From: Molanna angustata
Taxonomy: Eukaryota > Arthropoda > Insecta > Trichoptera > Molannidae
Assembly (NCBI GenBank): GCA_963576475.1
Contig: OY754973.1
Coordinates: 8,888,052-8,952,051 of the forward strand
Reading direction: 5' to 3'
DNA: 64,000 nucleotides
The number at the start of each line of letters is the position of its first letter. Position 1 is the stretch's first letter. Shown here one piece after another: positions 32,310-42,004 of this stretch. A model generated the notes under the pieces. The model was not told the origin of the DNA. It did not search any database and saw only the letters and a list, made by a program, of their open reading frames with translations. Position numbers and translations under genes: made by a program.

Positions 32310-32470
32310 AAGTTAAACGTGACAACCGCAAAGCGGTTTCTCGCTGGGTCGCGAGTTCGAATCCTGCCACGACCGATTTGGTTCACCTATACTGGGGAAT
32401 GTATGTAGGTATATACATGTTTCGTGTAAATGTATAAAAATGTATTTTCTTATATATTGTTTACCCACAT
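32310..32470 (+). mobile_element. tRNA-derived SINE (SINE-B), partial head
   Basis: A B box is seen in GAGTTCGAATC (32353-32363), followed by CTGCCACGACCGATTTGGTT and GGGGAATGTATG. Copies at 63634 and 41095 (reverse) share these blocks. The segment CAACCGCAAAGCGGTTTCTC upstream has the look of a modified tRNA anticodon arm; a clear A box is not present in this copy. Confidence 0.7.
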
Positions 32471-32639
32471 GCCTTTGTGGGAATTTTGGTGTTATGTAAT
32501 TTTGCTTTGTATATATATATGTCTTAAATTTTGTAACAATCCTCGAAATTTAAATAAAATAAATATTCATTCCTTAATAAAAATCAAGGGTCAATTTATT
32601 ACGTTAATTCATTAATACGTATTGTTCCGAAAATATACA

Positions 32640-32936
32640 TTCATTTATTCATCATACCATCACGGCGTATCCCACAAGGTGGGGTAACCAGCGACAGGTG
32701 AGCGGGTGTGCATTACCTTATACAAGTAAGCACGTCAAATACGTGTATGCCCACAGTCTCGTCTCACCTAAAAAGGCACCGTATTCAGAATGGGTGGTGA
32801 ACCTCATTGCTGAACTTTGAGAGATGTTATTTTGCCTGTTGTATTTTCGATTAACTGACTCTTACGGGACACCCGAAAACGATCATAATAGAAAAGAGTG
32901 GAAGCACTATTCTAAGCCGGTGCCTCACAACAATAA
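32640..32936 (-). repeat. Non-coding family D, longest copy
   Basis: On the minus strand it runs from TGTGAGGCACCGGCTTAGAA through CCACTCTTTTCTATTATGAT, GTAAGAGTCAGTTAATCGAA, AATGAGGTTCACCACCCATT, GGTGCCTTTTTAGGTGAGAC and GGTAATGCACACCCGCTCAC to GGGATACGCCGTGATGGTAT and an (ATGA)n tail. About 290 bp with no coding sequence. The last 25 bp resemble the family-E LINE end, which suggests LINE-dependent retrotransposition. No A or B boxes found. Confidence 0.82.
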
Positions 32937-33059
32937 AATATATTTTTAAACTAACTAAATGAAAATATCCACTTAGAAAATTCATAATTTGATTGAAGCT
33001 TCAGTAATAAGAATTAACGAAGATGATGGACATATTCAGGGCACTTGAGGAGAAGTATT

Positions 33060-33462
33060 TACAAAAACGGAGTAAGCAGAGAAAGCCGAATGTTACATAT
33101 TTCTATCTTGTCACATATTCATCGCCTCGGCAACATTCATATATCGTCTTATAAATGTTCGTCTGTTGTTGAGTTTAACATTTGCGTCTTTCAAAATACC
33201 ATTCACATGGACGTGCCATCCCTTTATTTGGCGGCCCCGACCTCTCATTCCATTCCTGTCTGCAATGTATGTTTTCTTCGTCAGGCGTTCCTCATTCATT
33301 CTCCCCATGTGGCCCAACCATCTCAATGTGTTCACTTTCATTCTATTAATAACATTTTTATTCATCTTACGTTATTTCCATACATACGTCCTCATTTCTG
33401 ACCCTGTCATACATCGTTCTATTACAGATTCTTCTAATAATACGCTTTCAAAGCAAAAATGA
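33060..33462 (-). pseudogene. Family E LINE C-terminus
   Basis: The minus frame at 33111-33365 reads MKVNTLRWLGHMGRMNEERL, TKKTYIADRNGMRGRGRQIK, GWHVHVNGILKDANVKLNNR and TFIRRYMNVAEAM, continuing as a broken frame to the 3' end near 33075. This is the conserved tail of the family-E polyprotein. Upstream sequence to about 33450 carries the preceding residues out of frame. Confidence 0.82.
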
Positions 33463-33464
33463 AA

Positions 33465-34470
33465 ATGATCAGTCTCACCATTCGCGATTGAGGATGGAAA
33501 ATAATATGGTTTAATCTGTTATGTTATGACGGTCAGGTATAACTGTGACGGTTGGAATGAATTGCCATCCTAAGCTGTTTATTATATTATTAGGTATATA
33601 GGAATTATTTTAGGAAGGGTCACTAGACACCATATAAAGCTATAAAGATACTAAATAGAAATGTACAATAACGTTTTATCTTTGCCTAACATGAACTGAT
33701 AACTGGTATGTAGGTATTTTCTGCAAGAAAATGCGATCGAAGATCAACGAAATCATATTAATTTTATTCCTTTTTAATAACAATGAATGCACATTTTAAA
33801 ATTATTGTTGTTAGTTTCAAACAAACAAAAAGGGATCTTATATTGCAAAATATGAACTAAAGCTACGAAGTAAAAAAAAACATTTGTTTTTGTGTTTTAC
33901 TAAAGAATTAAACCTTTTAAACTTATAAACAATTTTTATGATTCATTCTGCAATGAAGAATTGAAGATAGCATGACATATTTTTTTATCTTGAAGTTGAT
34001 TTGTCCTCATAAAAAAAATTAGTAGGAATGATTGTCTGACGAATTAACTAAATGTGAGATATGTGATAGTGTGAGTGCGAGGGAGACAACATGAGTGAGT
34101 GATGTTATATATAGAAGGTGTATTGTGTGCCCGGCGTACCATTATCATCGAGTTCACCTACATTGCACTATTTTATATAGCTGTCGTATCATTGTGTATA
34201 TCTATGTATATACATGGTTTATTAATGTATATTATAAATACATCTTTTAATGAGAATCTACTGAGTTTATCATCATCTCTGCTCCAACCCAGCCAAGGAC
34301 ATTGTACTAAACAAGAAAAAAGCGGACATTATTAACACATTAAAACGAATTAAAAACGACATTAAAAACGAATCAAATGTTTGGGATATATTAAAAACAC
34401 ATCAAAATAAATATATTTATGTCATCTATTAAAGAAAATAACTAATGTTTGCTTTGCGAAACTAAAGGAG
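33465..34470. other. No gene recognised
   Basis: AT-rich; the 78-codon frame at 34099-34335 has hydrophobic stretches but no other support. Confidence 0.45.
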
Positions 34471-34479
34471 CTAACAATA

Positions 34480-34860
34480 TATTTCTTTTTTTTTCAAGAC
34501 CTGTTGGCCTGTTGTTTTGCATTCATTTTTCTCTTGAGACGAGGATTGCCAGCTATCCTTCCATCTCTTGGTAGGAGTTCTTGGATGCCTGCTTTCCTGG
34601 AGATTATCGTTCCTGACCACAATAACAATTCCTGTATCGGACATTCTTGACACGTGCTCTTTCCAGAATATTCTTCCTTTAGGACCTATTTTTCTATTTC
34701 CTTGACCTCAAGTATGCTTCAGATCTCTGCATTTCGTACCAACTCTATCACAATGGGTTTTGCTAATAATGTTCTTGAGTTTACTTTCATAGGTCTAAAG
34801 GAGGTTTTTGGTACGGAGAGTGTCTGTTCTCGAATATCCCGAATGACGTTATAGGATGAC
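34480..34860 (-). pseudogene. RTE-like LINE C-terminal remnant
   Basis: Minus-strand reading gives VIRDIREQTLSVPKTSFRPM, a gap, then WKEHVSRMSDTGIVIVVRND, NLQESRHPRTPTKRWKDSWQ and SSSQEKNECKTTGQQ in another frame. The GxRxxRxPxKRWKDSW pattern is the usual basic tail of insect non-LTR polyproteins. At least one frameshift and stops are present. Confidence 0.6.
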
Positions 34861-34959
34861 CACGATGCCTTGTATATATACGAGCTTAACGTACTCTGCT
34901 TCGTACCTTACGAGCTAAATATTAGCTTACAGAAAAAATAAGAACAATTTAAATTGATA

Positions 34960-35310
34960 TCTCACACTTATCTATCCCGCGACTTCGGATACCTTTCATC
35001 ACCTCAGTTGCGTTTTCCAGAATGCAAGGTTTCAAAGCTCGTGCGTCCGGTGAGCTTTGGCGACACACGTTGGCCGGAAAACGCGCGGGCCGGTTGCGTG
35101 TTTCACGGTCTGTTCGTCGCAATCCCGCAACAACACGTACGTTTTGAGTGCATACGGTATCCGGTTCTGGGGAGGGGGTAATCCGCTAAACCATACACGG
35201 GACACAACTTTCCCATTTCCACGGCCAACGTAGGTCTAGTCTAGATGGTTGGGTGACAGTCGCCTTATATTACTTATCACGTGTGTGCCCGAGACACCCC
35301 TTATAACGCG
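34960..35310. other. GC-rich island, function unknown
   Basis: The most GC- and CpG-rich segment of the window, with CGGTGAGCTTTGGCGACACA, CGTTGGCCGGAAAACGCGCG and GGCCGGTTGCGTGTTTCACG. A 75-codon plus frame (34954-35181, MISHTYLSRDFGYLSSPQLR...) lies over it. Without homology I cannot say whether this is an exon, a promoter or a transferred repeat. It is flanked by LINE fragments. Confidence 0.4.
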
Positions 35311-35373
35311 ATGTATTGCTATGTTTTATTTTATTACATTTTTACCTCTGCTCTGACATCTATTATGGATGTT

Positions 35374-35386
35374 TATCTGCTTGAAA
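35374..35386 (+). repeat. 13-bp target-site duplication, left
   Basis: TATCTGCTTGAAA, repeated exactly at 35733-35745, bounds a LINE insertion. Confidence 0.9.
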
Positions 35387-35732
35387 AAAAGAAAGAAAGA
35401 TGTCATTAATAGAAAAGGAAAGTGAACACATTGAGATGGTTTGGCCACATGGGAAGAATGAATGAGGAACCTTTGACAAAGAAAATATACATTGCGGACA
35501 GGAATGGAATGAGAGATCGGGGCCGTCCAAGGAACGGATGGCACGTCCATGTGAACGGTATTTTGAAAGACGGAAATGTCAGAAGCATGAATAACAGACG
35601 AACATCTATGAGACAATGTATGAATGTCGACGAGGCGATGAATGTGTGTCAAGATAAAAATAAGTGGCGTTCGGTTCTCTTTGCCTGCCCCGCGAGGGAC
35701 ATGGGGTGATGATATGAATATACGTATGTATG
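35387..35732 (+). mobile_element. Family E LINE insertion, 5'-truncated, with TSD
   Basis: A 346-bp copy bounded by a perfect 13-bp duplication. The tail is (TATG)n just before the right duplication. The 5' truncation and TSD are typical of target-primed reverse transcription. A short A/G-rich stretch precedes the coding part. Confidence 0.92.
35422..35709 (+). pseudogene. Family E LINE polyprotein C-terminus
   Basis: 95 codons: MNTLRWFGHMGRMNEEPLTK, KIYIADRNGMRDRGRPRNGW, HVHVNGILKDGNVRSMNNRR, TSMRQCMNVDEAMNVCQDKN, KWRSVLFACPARDMG, then a natural stop. Uninterrupted, with a basic GRPRxGW segment and a CQDKNKWRSV end. It is the C-terminal tail past the RT of a non-LTR polyprotein. Only this part remains, so no activity is expected. 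Closest in-window relatives are at 56846-57139 and 33111-33365. Confidence 0.88.
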
Positions 35733-35745
35733 TATCTGCTTGAAA
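35733..35745 (+). repeat. 13-bp target-site duplication, right
   Basis: Exact copy of 35374-35386. Confidence 0.9.
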
Positions 35746-35749
35746 TATT

Positions 35750-36300
35750 ACGGAATAATATTTTGTTATATTCATAGTTTTTTTTTGGATTATAAAAGAA
35801 TAGTAAGTGGTGTTTTTTTACCCACCTTTATTAAATTTATTTTCAAAATATCAAATTTATTAATAAATTATGCTTTGTTAATTTTTCATTTTTTGATATT
35901 CTTCTTTTCAACAATTCGATTTGTTTTTTCTTTATTTTTTTGTATTTATATTTGAATGTGATTTTTTATTATGACTTTTTGTTGATACATATTATTTTTT
36001 ATACTATCTCGACACTTATAATATCATTTATAAATACTATCCCAACCTCACTAGAACTACGCCTGTTTCGAGGTTTGAGATTTGCAATATTATATTGATA
36101 CATTACATCTAATCACTATTGTGACAATAATATTATTCCACAGCAAAAAAAGGCACACCCAACTGCTACAATTAATATTACTATTTTTGAAAAAAAAAAC
36201 GTTTTTCAAATGAGATATTGAGGGAAAAAAACGCTTATTAAATAAAACTTCGTTTTTAAATTATCGTTACTGACGGTATTTGTGATGAGGAACTCCATTT
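35750..36300. other. No gene recognised
   Basis: T-rich, then AT-rich; nothing supported. Confidence 0.5.
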
Positions 36301-36305
36301 AATTA

Positions 36306-36895
36306 GATGTTTTTAAATCAAACAAATTTGATTATGGTTCTACGTATATATTTTCCTTGCATCGGAACGAACGTTTCAGTTGACTGAGTCCTTATCAAGG
36401 AAATCCTCTCATAAAGGAAAATGCAGTATGTAAACATATTCATAGTTCTGATTTTTTTAACTCTTCATTTGAAGTACATTCAGCTAGACTATGGAATAGC
36501 CTAAGTCCTGATATTACGTCGTCTATCTCACTAAACATCTTCAAGAAAAGGCTAAAGCAAAAATATTTATCTGACAACACCTGATTACATCTTCCTCTCA
36601 TCTTCCTTTCCTTAGTCTTACTATCATTGCTATAATTTGTTCTTATATGCTATCTTCTTTGTTTTTGTGTTTATTTTTTATTACTTTTCTTCTGCTTTCT
36701 TTATTTATTTTGTAAAGTGATTAACTTATTGCCATAGTACACATTGTTTTGTATATTTAAAATTTACTCTGGTTGGTTGGAAGAAATTGCCATTAGGCAA
36801 TAAGCCCGCCAGTGTACTAATTATATGTACAAGAAGATTAAATAAATAAAATAAATAAATAAACCAAAATCAATTTTGTTTGATTTAAAAATACC
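36306..36895. repeat. 32-bp inverted repeats enclosing a CR1-like LINE end
   Basis: GATGTTTTTAAATCAAACAA (36306 on) to GATTATGG at 36337 is mirrored by CCAAAATCAATTTTGTTTGA (36864) to AAATACC at 36895, with about four mismatches. The LINE fragment fills most of the space between. Confidence 0.6.
36440..36862 (+). mobile_element. CR1-like LINE 3' end
   Basis: The plus strand reads EVHSARLWNSLSPDITSSIS and LNIFKKRLKQKYLSDNT then a stop (about 36470-36582), matching the end of the 22.1-22.8-kb copy. The hairpin GGAAGAAATTGCCATTAGGCAATAA lies at about 36778-36802, with GCCCGCCAGTG after it and an AAAT tail to about 36862. Confidence 0.9.
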
Positions 36896-36899
36896 TAAT

Positions 36900-38395
36900 A
36901 TAACATCATTGTTGATTTTAATTTAAACTCCTCGTTTTCCATATTTTCCTGTATCTGAGTTCGAGGAGATGAAGTTAGGAGAAGATATTTCTAGAATGAT
37001 CCCTCTCAAGAAGTAATATAGGTAGGTACCTTGGAAGCAAGGAAGGTACAGGATAAACCCAAGCGGGGACCAATGAAACTTTAACTCGATTGTGGTTCAA
37101 CTGAACCAATTTCTATACAAGACCAGGGTATTCAATTATAGTTACTGCAGAACTTCCTACAGTTAACTTTAAATGTATACGTTCAAGGCAAACTACACAA
37201 TTGAGATGTTCTCTCAAATTTCTGGAATTATTTTCTTTGAGTATAAAATGAGTTATTTTTTTATTTATCGTTATTTTGTGAAATTGAAGTCAGTAATATT
37301 ACCGAAAAATAGTTCTTGCTTCGTTCTTTTGATTAATTTTTTCATAATTTATGCTTTTCGTGATGGCACCTTGGTCTATGAATAATGCCAATAATGGTTT
37401 ATGGTCTAAAATGCTAAAGTAGAAGCTAAGTACAATTTATTTATAAACAAAGTATGGTATATGAAATACTTTATTTTTGACAGGTTATGAAAGAAAGATT
37501 TTCATATTTAATCTCGTGTTTCAGTCATCTAAAAAATGTGCATTGCATGTAAGGCATCAATAGACAGAATAAATCGAAGAAAATAACTCTGGTTTATAAG
37601 CTCATTTATAAAAATGTTCCACAAAGATAATAGTAAAATCGATTGTAGATATAGTAAAAAATCTTATCCCCAAGGAAAACGAAATAATAATTAATCAGTG
37701 CACAATTTGTCTCTTTCATAAAATAATAATAGACTTTTATTTTAAATTTTACAATCTCTCTTTGTTTTTTTTCGTAAATTCACAAGTTATTTTGTATGAT
37801 TCCAGATTTGTGTAGATTGCCTGTAGCATATATAATCACCGTTGATAAATTAGATGAACAACGCTTTATAAGGAAGACACTAAGTAGTGAGCGGTTCAAA
37901 CGACATTCCTAAATTACTTGATGTTCTTTGCCAGCAGTATATGTCTATTTCTCCTGTCTAAGATTTGGTACCAGGATTACAGCTAATTTGACCGTACGAT
38001 AATACGTTGATTCTGTATCAACATTTATTTTGCCAAGATTTCATGGTGGTATTATACCTACATTTATTTGTAATCGAATTAAAGCGATTTCAATTTACCA
38101 CCTAAGATTTATATGACCCTGGTAGCATTTACTTATAACAACCTAGTTATTTATAATAATGCCTACTAAATAACAGTGCAAATCGTTATAAGCCATGGAG
38201 ATGTTTCCCTAGTGTGGTTGATAAAGAAAACTAAGCGCTACTTTTATATTTAACTAAAAAACATATTGTGTTGAAATTAATACTTTTTTCAGCCCTTTAA
38301 CTCATGCGGCAAGAAGGTACCAATGGCCGAAAAATTGTTTTTTTTTAATTAATGTATTATGGAAATTGAGTCTATGATAATAAAACAGAAGCATT
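36900..38395. other. No gene recognised
   Basis: AT-rich; the 70-codon frame at 37173-37385 is the longest and has no motif. Confidence 0.5.
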
Positions 38396-38399
38396 AACC

Positions 38400-38600
38400 C
38401 TTTACGGCGCTGGATTACAGACAATCGACTTTGCTTGATTTTCTGTACTATTTTGCCTCGACTGCTGAGTACCTATATACATATACCTAGGTCTTTTCCA
38501 TATTTTTCCATGTGTTTCTATTCGACTCACATACATCCAGGTTCTTCCAGCCAACTCAACGACGTCGCCAGACCATCTTTTTGGGCTTTTATAAAGTAAG
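38400..38600 (-). pseudogene. RTE-like LINE C-terminal fragment
   Basis: Minus-strand YKSPKRWSGDVVELAGRTWM followed by broken VSRIETHGKIWKR. The PKRWSDDIVxxAGxxWM pattern is the end of an insect RTE-type polyprotein. Short and decayed. Confidence 0.55.
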
Positions 38601-38879
38601 AGAGATGTGTGATACCTATTCAAGATGGTCAAGACAAAGAAGAAGGCATTAGAGAGTTTATATGGAAAGAATAGACTCCATAACAAAAATCTCCACATGA
38701 AAAATCTAAGTGATGAAGGATGCCTAGAAGACCCAACAAAAGGTGGAAAAACAGCTAAGAGTCCACATCACAAGAGGCAACAAACTCTACATAAACACAC
38801 CTTAGTGGCCATAAACCTGTATAAGTTAGTGAACCATCACTGCCGGCGTTTCAAGTTGTATGTCATCCTCCGCGCGGCC

Positions 38880-39245
38880 GCTAGAGGTTGAGGAAGCCAA
38901 TTTGGAGTGTGAGATATTGATGCCGGTAGTGACTGGAGACAAGACTGGGAAAGGGCGGAAGTTTGTAACAAATCCCTGATTCCGTACCCAACTAAACAAA
39001 TCCCTGGTTTCAACTTGCCTCGCAAAGCATGGGTGCGGCTAAACAGAATCCGCACAGAGCAGGGCTGTTGCAAATACCTCCTTTGGAAGTGGTTCAAAAG
39101 GGAAACACCCGACTGCGAATGCGGAGCTGCAAGGCAGACGGTGGCACACTTGGTGGGAGATTCCCCGGATCACTGGAGGAACTACATGCGGCTGACTCGG
39201 AAGCGGTCAACTGGCTTATGTCGGCGAGCTTCCAAATATAACTGA
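38880..39245 (+). pseudogene. LINE C-terminal fragment with CCGA-type end
   Basis: A plus frame reads PRKAWVRLNRIRTEQGCCKY, LLWKWFKRETPDCECGAARQ and TVAHLVGDSPDHWRN; the +1 frame continues LEELHAADSEAVNWLMS. W..LNRIRT.QG.C..LL.KW....PDCECGA.RQT..HLV is a common tail of insect non-LTR polyproteins, here with one frameshift near 39165. Residues before it (38895-39010) are out of frame. Confidence 0.75.
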
Positions 39246-39259
39246 TATGACACCAGGAC

Positions 39260-39855
39260 GCAACCCTCGCGGTGAAGAAAATGCCGATTGCCATACGCAA
39301 GGTAAAGGAAGTAAATTAGTGAAAATAATTAACATAAAAAAATACTAAATAATTGAGGCATGGTTATGAAGTGTATCGTTTGTCAAAAGTCATTTGTTAT
39401 ACCTATTCTTATATACCTTCCCTTGTTGGATCTAATGCTACTCTGCGTCTTTTCTTAGTTATAATTCAGGATTAGTTAATTTTAAATTGCTACGGAACAT
39501 CCGTTCTCTTGAAGAATCCTCCGTGTCTAACCTAATGGGCTATTATGGATTAAGTGCCCTCGGATTTATGGACCGTCTTATATCAAAGCGGTCGGTCGGT
39601 CTTGGAAGGAGAAGCGTGAGGGAAAAACGTAAGAAGAAAACGTCCCCGTGATCGTATGTGATTTGTAAAAATATTTATCTGTCCAACGAATCGGACAAAA
39701 TGGACCGCAAACATCTGGAAGGGTGGTTTATCACCAAAGTTATTTTGGTTTGACCAGAGGTATCAAGAAGACATTCTGTAAATCGCATTTATTTCTTGGT
39801 TTTCATTCGTCGACTCTGCAATCTGTCACTTCTAAATAAAATCTATAATAATTAT
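39260..39855. other. No gene recognised
   Basis: Mixed composition; no motif, repeat or credible frame. Confidence 0.45.
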
Positions 39856-39864
39856 TTTTGTCAA

Positions 39865-40010
39865 TTTTTCAACATCTCATTAGAGACGAAGTTGGAATAT
39901 TATAGAAGAACCAGGAACTCAAGGCACCTACAGGGCTTACGACCTGTCAGCGGCTGGCTTACTTGATCACTTTTTGCGCTTGCTCAACGTTCATCAATTA
40001 TGCCTTCTTA
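39865..40010 (-). mobile_element. Family UR, copy 1 (truncated)
   Basis: CATCTCATTAGAGACGAAGT, CAAGGCACCTACAGGGCTTA and TGATCACTTTTTGCGCTTGC match the other UR copies, then homology stops near 40010 at a short family-D piece (AATAGAAAAGAGAAGCACTA at about 40030). The element strand is taken as minus because complete copies have a T-run at their plus-strand left end. Confidence 0.75.
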
Positions 40011-40024
40011 TTCCTGGTAAACAA

Positions 40025-40080
40025 TGATAATAGAAAAGAGAAGCACTATTCTTAGCCGGAGCCTCACAGCAGCAGAGCTA
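40025..40080 (-). repeat. Family D, short 5' piece
   Basis: AATAGAAAAGAGAAGCACTA, TTCTTAGCCGGAGCCTCACA match 32895-32935. Confidence 0.55.
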
Positions 40081-40182
40081 TTTCAGTGTCAAAAAAGCTT
40101 TACACTTATTTAATTCAGCTCGTTGCGTTGCAGCGTTCAGTAAATAAGATAATTATTATATCGAGTATTTTGAAGTTTGATA

Positions 40183-40690
40183 TTATACGCAAACATTGGA
40201 TTTTTCCCCCTCGGGGGTCAATTATATTTTTGACATTTTTTTAACATCTCAATAGAGACAAAGTTGCAATATTTAGGAGAACCAGGAACTCAAGGCTTAT
40301 CACCTGTCTTCGGCTGGTTTACGTGATCACTTTTTGCGCTTGAGCAACGTTCTCTTCAATGCTTACTTACCGAGTTCCTTTATGAATTAAAATTTTGAAA
40401 GTTCAACATATTTTAATAATGAGAAACTGATCGTGTGAAAATAAGCTAAAAAACACCATCGCCATCTATGAATTAACGAATAAACTTTTTTGTAACGCCA
40501 TCTTTGAGAAATGTTTTTTGTAAACTATGATAGCAACAGTCTTATACACGAGGTGACAATGCTCTCGCATAGATGTCACCCTTGAATTGCGCCTAATTTA
40601 TTGGTTCAAAAATCTTATTGACTCCTGACAGGGAAAATATCCAATCTTTGCGTGTATGCTATTTTAAATATGTTCTTTTAAAAAATGTGC
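40183..40690 (-). mobile_element. Family UR, copy 2, with an inverted end piece
   Basis: A copy of the UR body runs from TTTAACATCTCAATAGAGAC (about 40240) to CTGACAGGGAAAATATCCAA and GCGTGTATGC (about 40665). Directly before it, at 40183-40222, ACGCAAACATTGGATTTTTC is the reverse complement of the element's other end. The middle keeps AACGCCATC and TAGATGTCACCCTTGAATTG. Confidence 0.7.
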
Positions 40691-41094
40691 TTCTCATTTT
40701 GATACCGCTGTTTCACTTGAATCATCATTAATTGTATTTTTTTTTAATTTACGTAGTTTTGTAAAATATATATATTTTTTTATTTTTTTTTTTGTTTTAT
40801 TTACATAATTAAACTGCACACAAACAACACTAGGTAAAAAATTACAATGAGTAAGCTTAATATTATAATTGTTAGTGTAGTGGGTGAAAATGTGTAATGA
40901 GGTGTGTAAAGTGATGTGTAAAATAAATTTGCTATGCTGATTTTAAATTGAACAGTTAGTTTTTGTATTGGTAAGGCGAGTTATGGAAAATATCTAGTTG
41001 TAGGGTACTTTGATGCTTATTGTAAGTGGTGAGGATTCTGTTTATTGGTGAGTTAAAAGATGAATTAGTTCTATAGTAATTATATTACTATATT

Positions 41095-41240
41095 TTTTAT
41101 AAAAAATGAATATGTCCTTGTTAAACAAGTACATATACATCTTCCTACATTCCCTAAAATAAGCATCAATGTTTGTGCTATAGGTGAACAAAATCGGTCG
41201 AGGCAGGATTCTAACCACTCTGCCATCGACCCATCTAAGT
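41095..41240 (-). mobile_element. SINE-B, copy with A box
   Basis: On the minus strand: GATGGGTCGATGGCAGAGTG, GTTAGAATCCTGCCTCGACC, GATTTTGTTCACCTATAGCA, ATTTTAGGGAATGTAGG and TATATGTACTTG. TGGCAGAGTGG is an A-box-like tRNA start; the segment between A and B boxes has been lost, so the tRNA part is internally deleted. Confidence 0.72.
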
Positions 41241-41889
41241 AATATTGTTTAAGTAGATATATTATTGAAAAATCAAACATTGGCCCATTGAATATAATAT
41301 ATTCGTTTCAATCAATATATACATTTGGGGAACGAAGCAATACAAAATCAGTATTCCAAAGCAGGTGTTGTCAGTGAGTTATAATGATAGAATTTACCTT
41401 GCTACAATGCGCCTTTAGTTTTCGATACTTCACTAATTAACTGCCTCATCGTATGATTTGCACAAGTTTGTCCTTGTGCAGGCAGGCAATGTTGGTGAAG
41501 TAAAGCCCCGTTCAGGCGATCCCGTGTTCAGACGATTGTAATTGGATTAAAGTGACATTAGGGCTCGCTTACTTTAGACTGTGAGCTTTAACTCTACCCC
41601 CACCTGGGGTAGGTGAAAGCTAAACCGACCATTATGCCATCGTCGAAGGAAAATGATATCTATACAAACGTACTAGGTGCTAGCAATAGTTGAAACTTGG
41701 AAGATGGAAATTGAAACATAGCATATAATTTGTACATTGTACATAGATTATATTTTTTTTAATTTAATCTGTATAACGACAATAATTCAATTTATAGTCA
41801 TGACTGAATATTATGAATCCAAAATAAAAAAAATAAATAGACTTGATGAATTGGACTGATTTGTAAATTATATTACACTTATTTTTGGC

Positions 41890-42000
41890 AAACTTTTTGA
41901 CATTTCAATAGAGATGAAGTTGGAATATTATGGAGGAACCAGGAAGTCAAGTCATTGAAAAAGATGCAATGTTTGCGTATATGCAATTAAAAAAATATTC
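41890..42000 (-). mobile_element. Family UR, copy 3 (internally deleted)
   Basis: Only the ends remain: TTTCAATAGAGATGAAGTTG to AGGAACCAGGAAGTCAAG, then directly GATGCAATGTTTGCGTATAT. About 400 bp of the body is missing. Confidence 0.65.
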
Positions 42001-42004
42001 GATT

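Noticed and set aside
34954..35181. A 75-codon protein in the GC-rich island
   Set aside because: As a coding call it lacks any recognised domain; kept only as a compositional finding.
35326..35775. 149-codon minus-strand frame
   Set aside because: Antisense of the family-E insertion at 35387-35732, as shown by the matching GRPRxGW frame on the plus strand.
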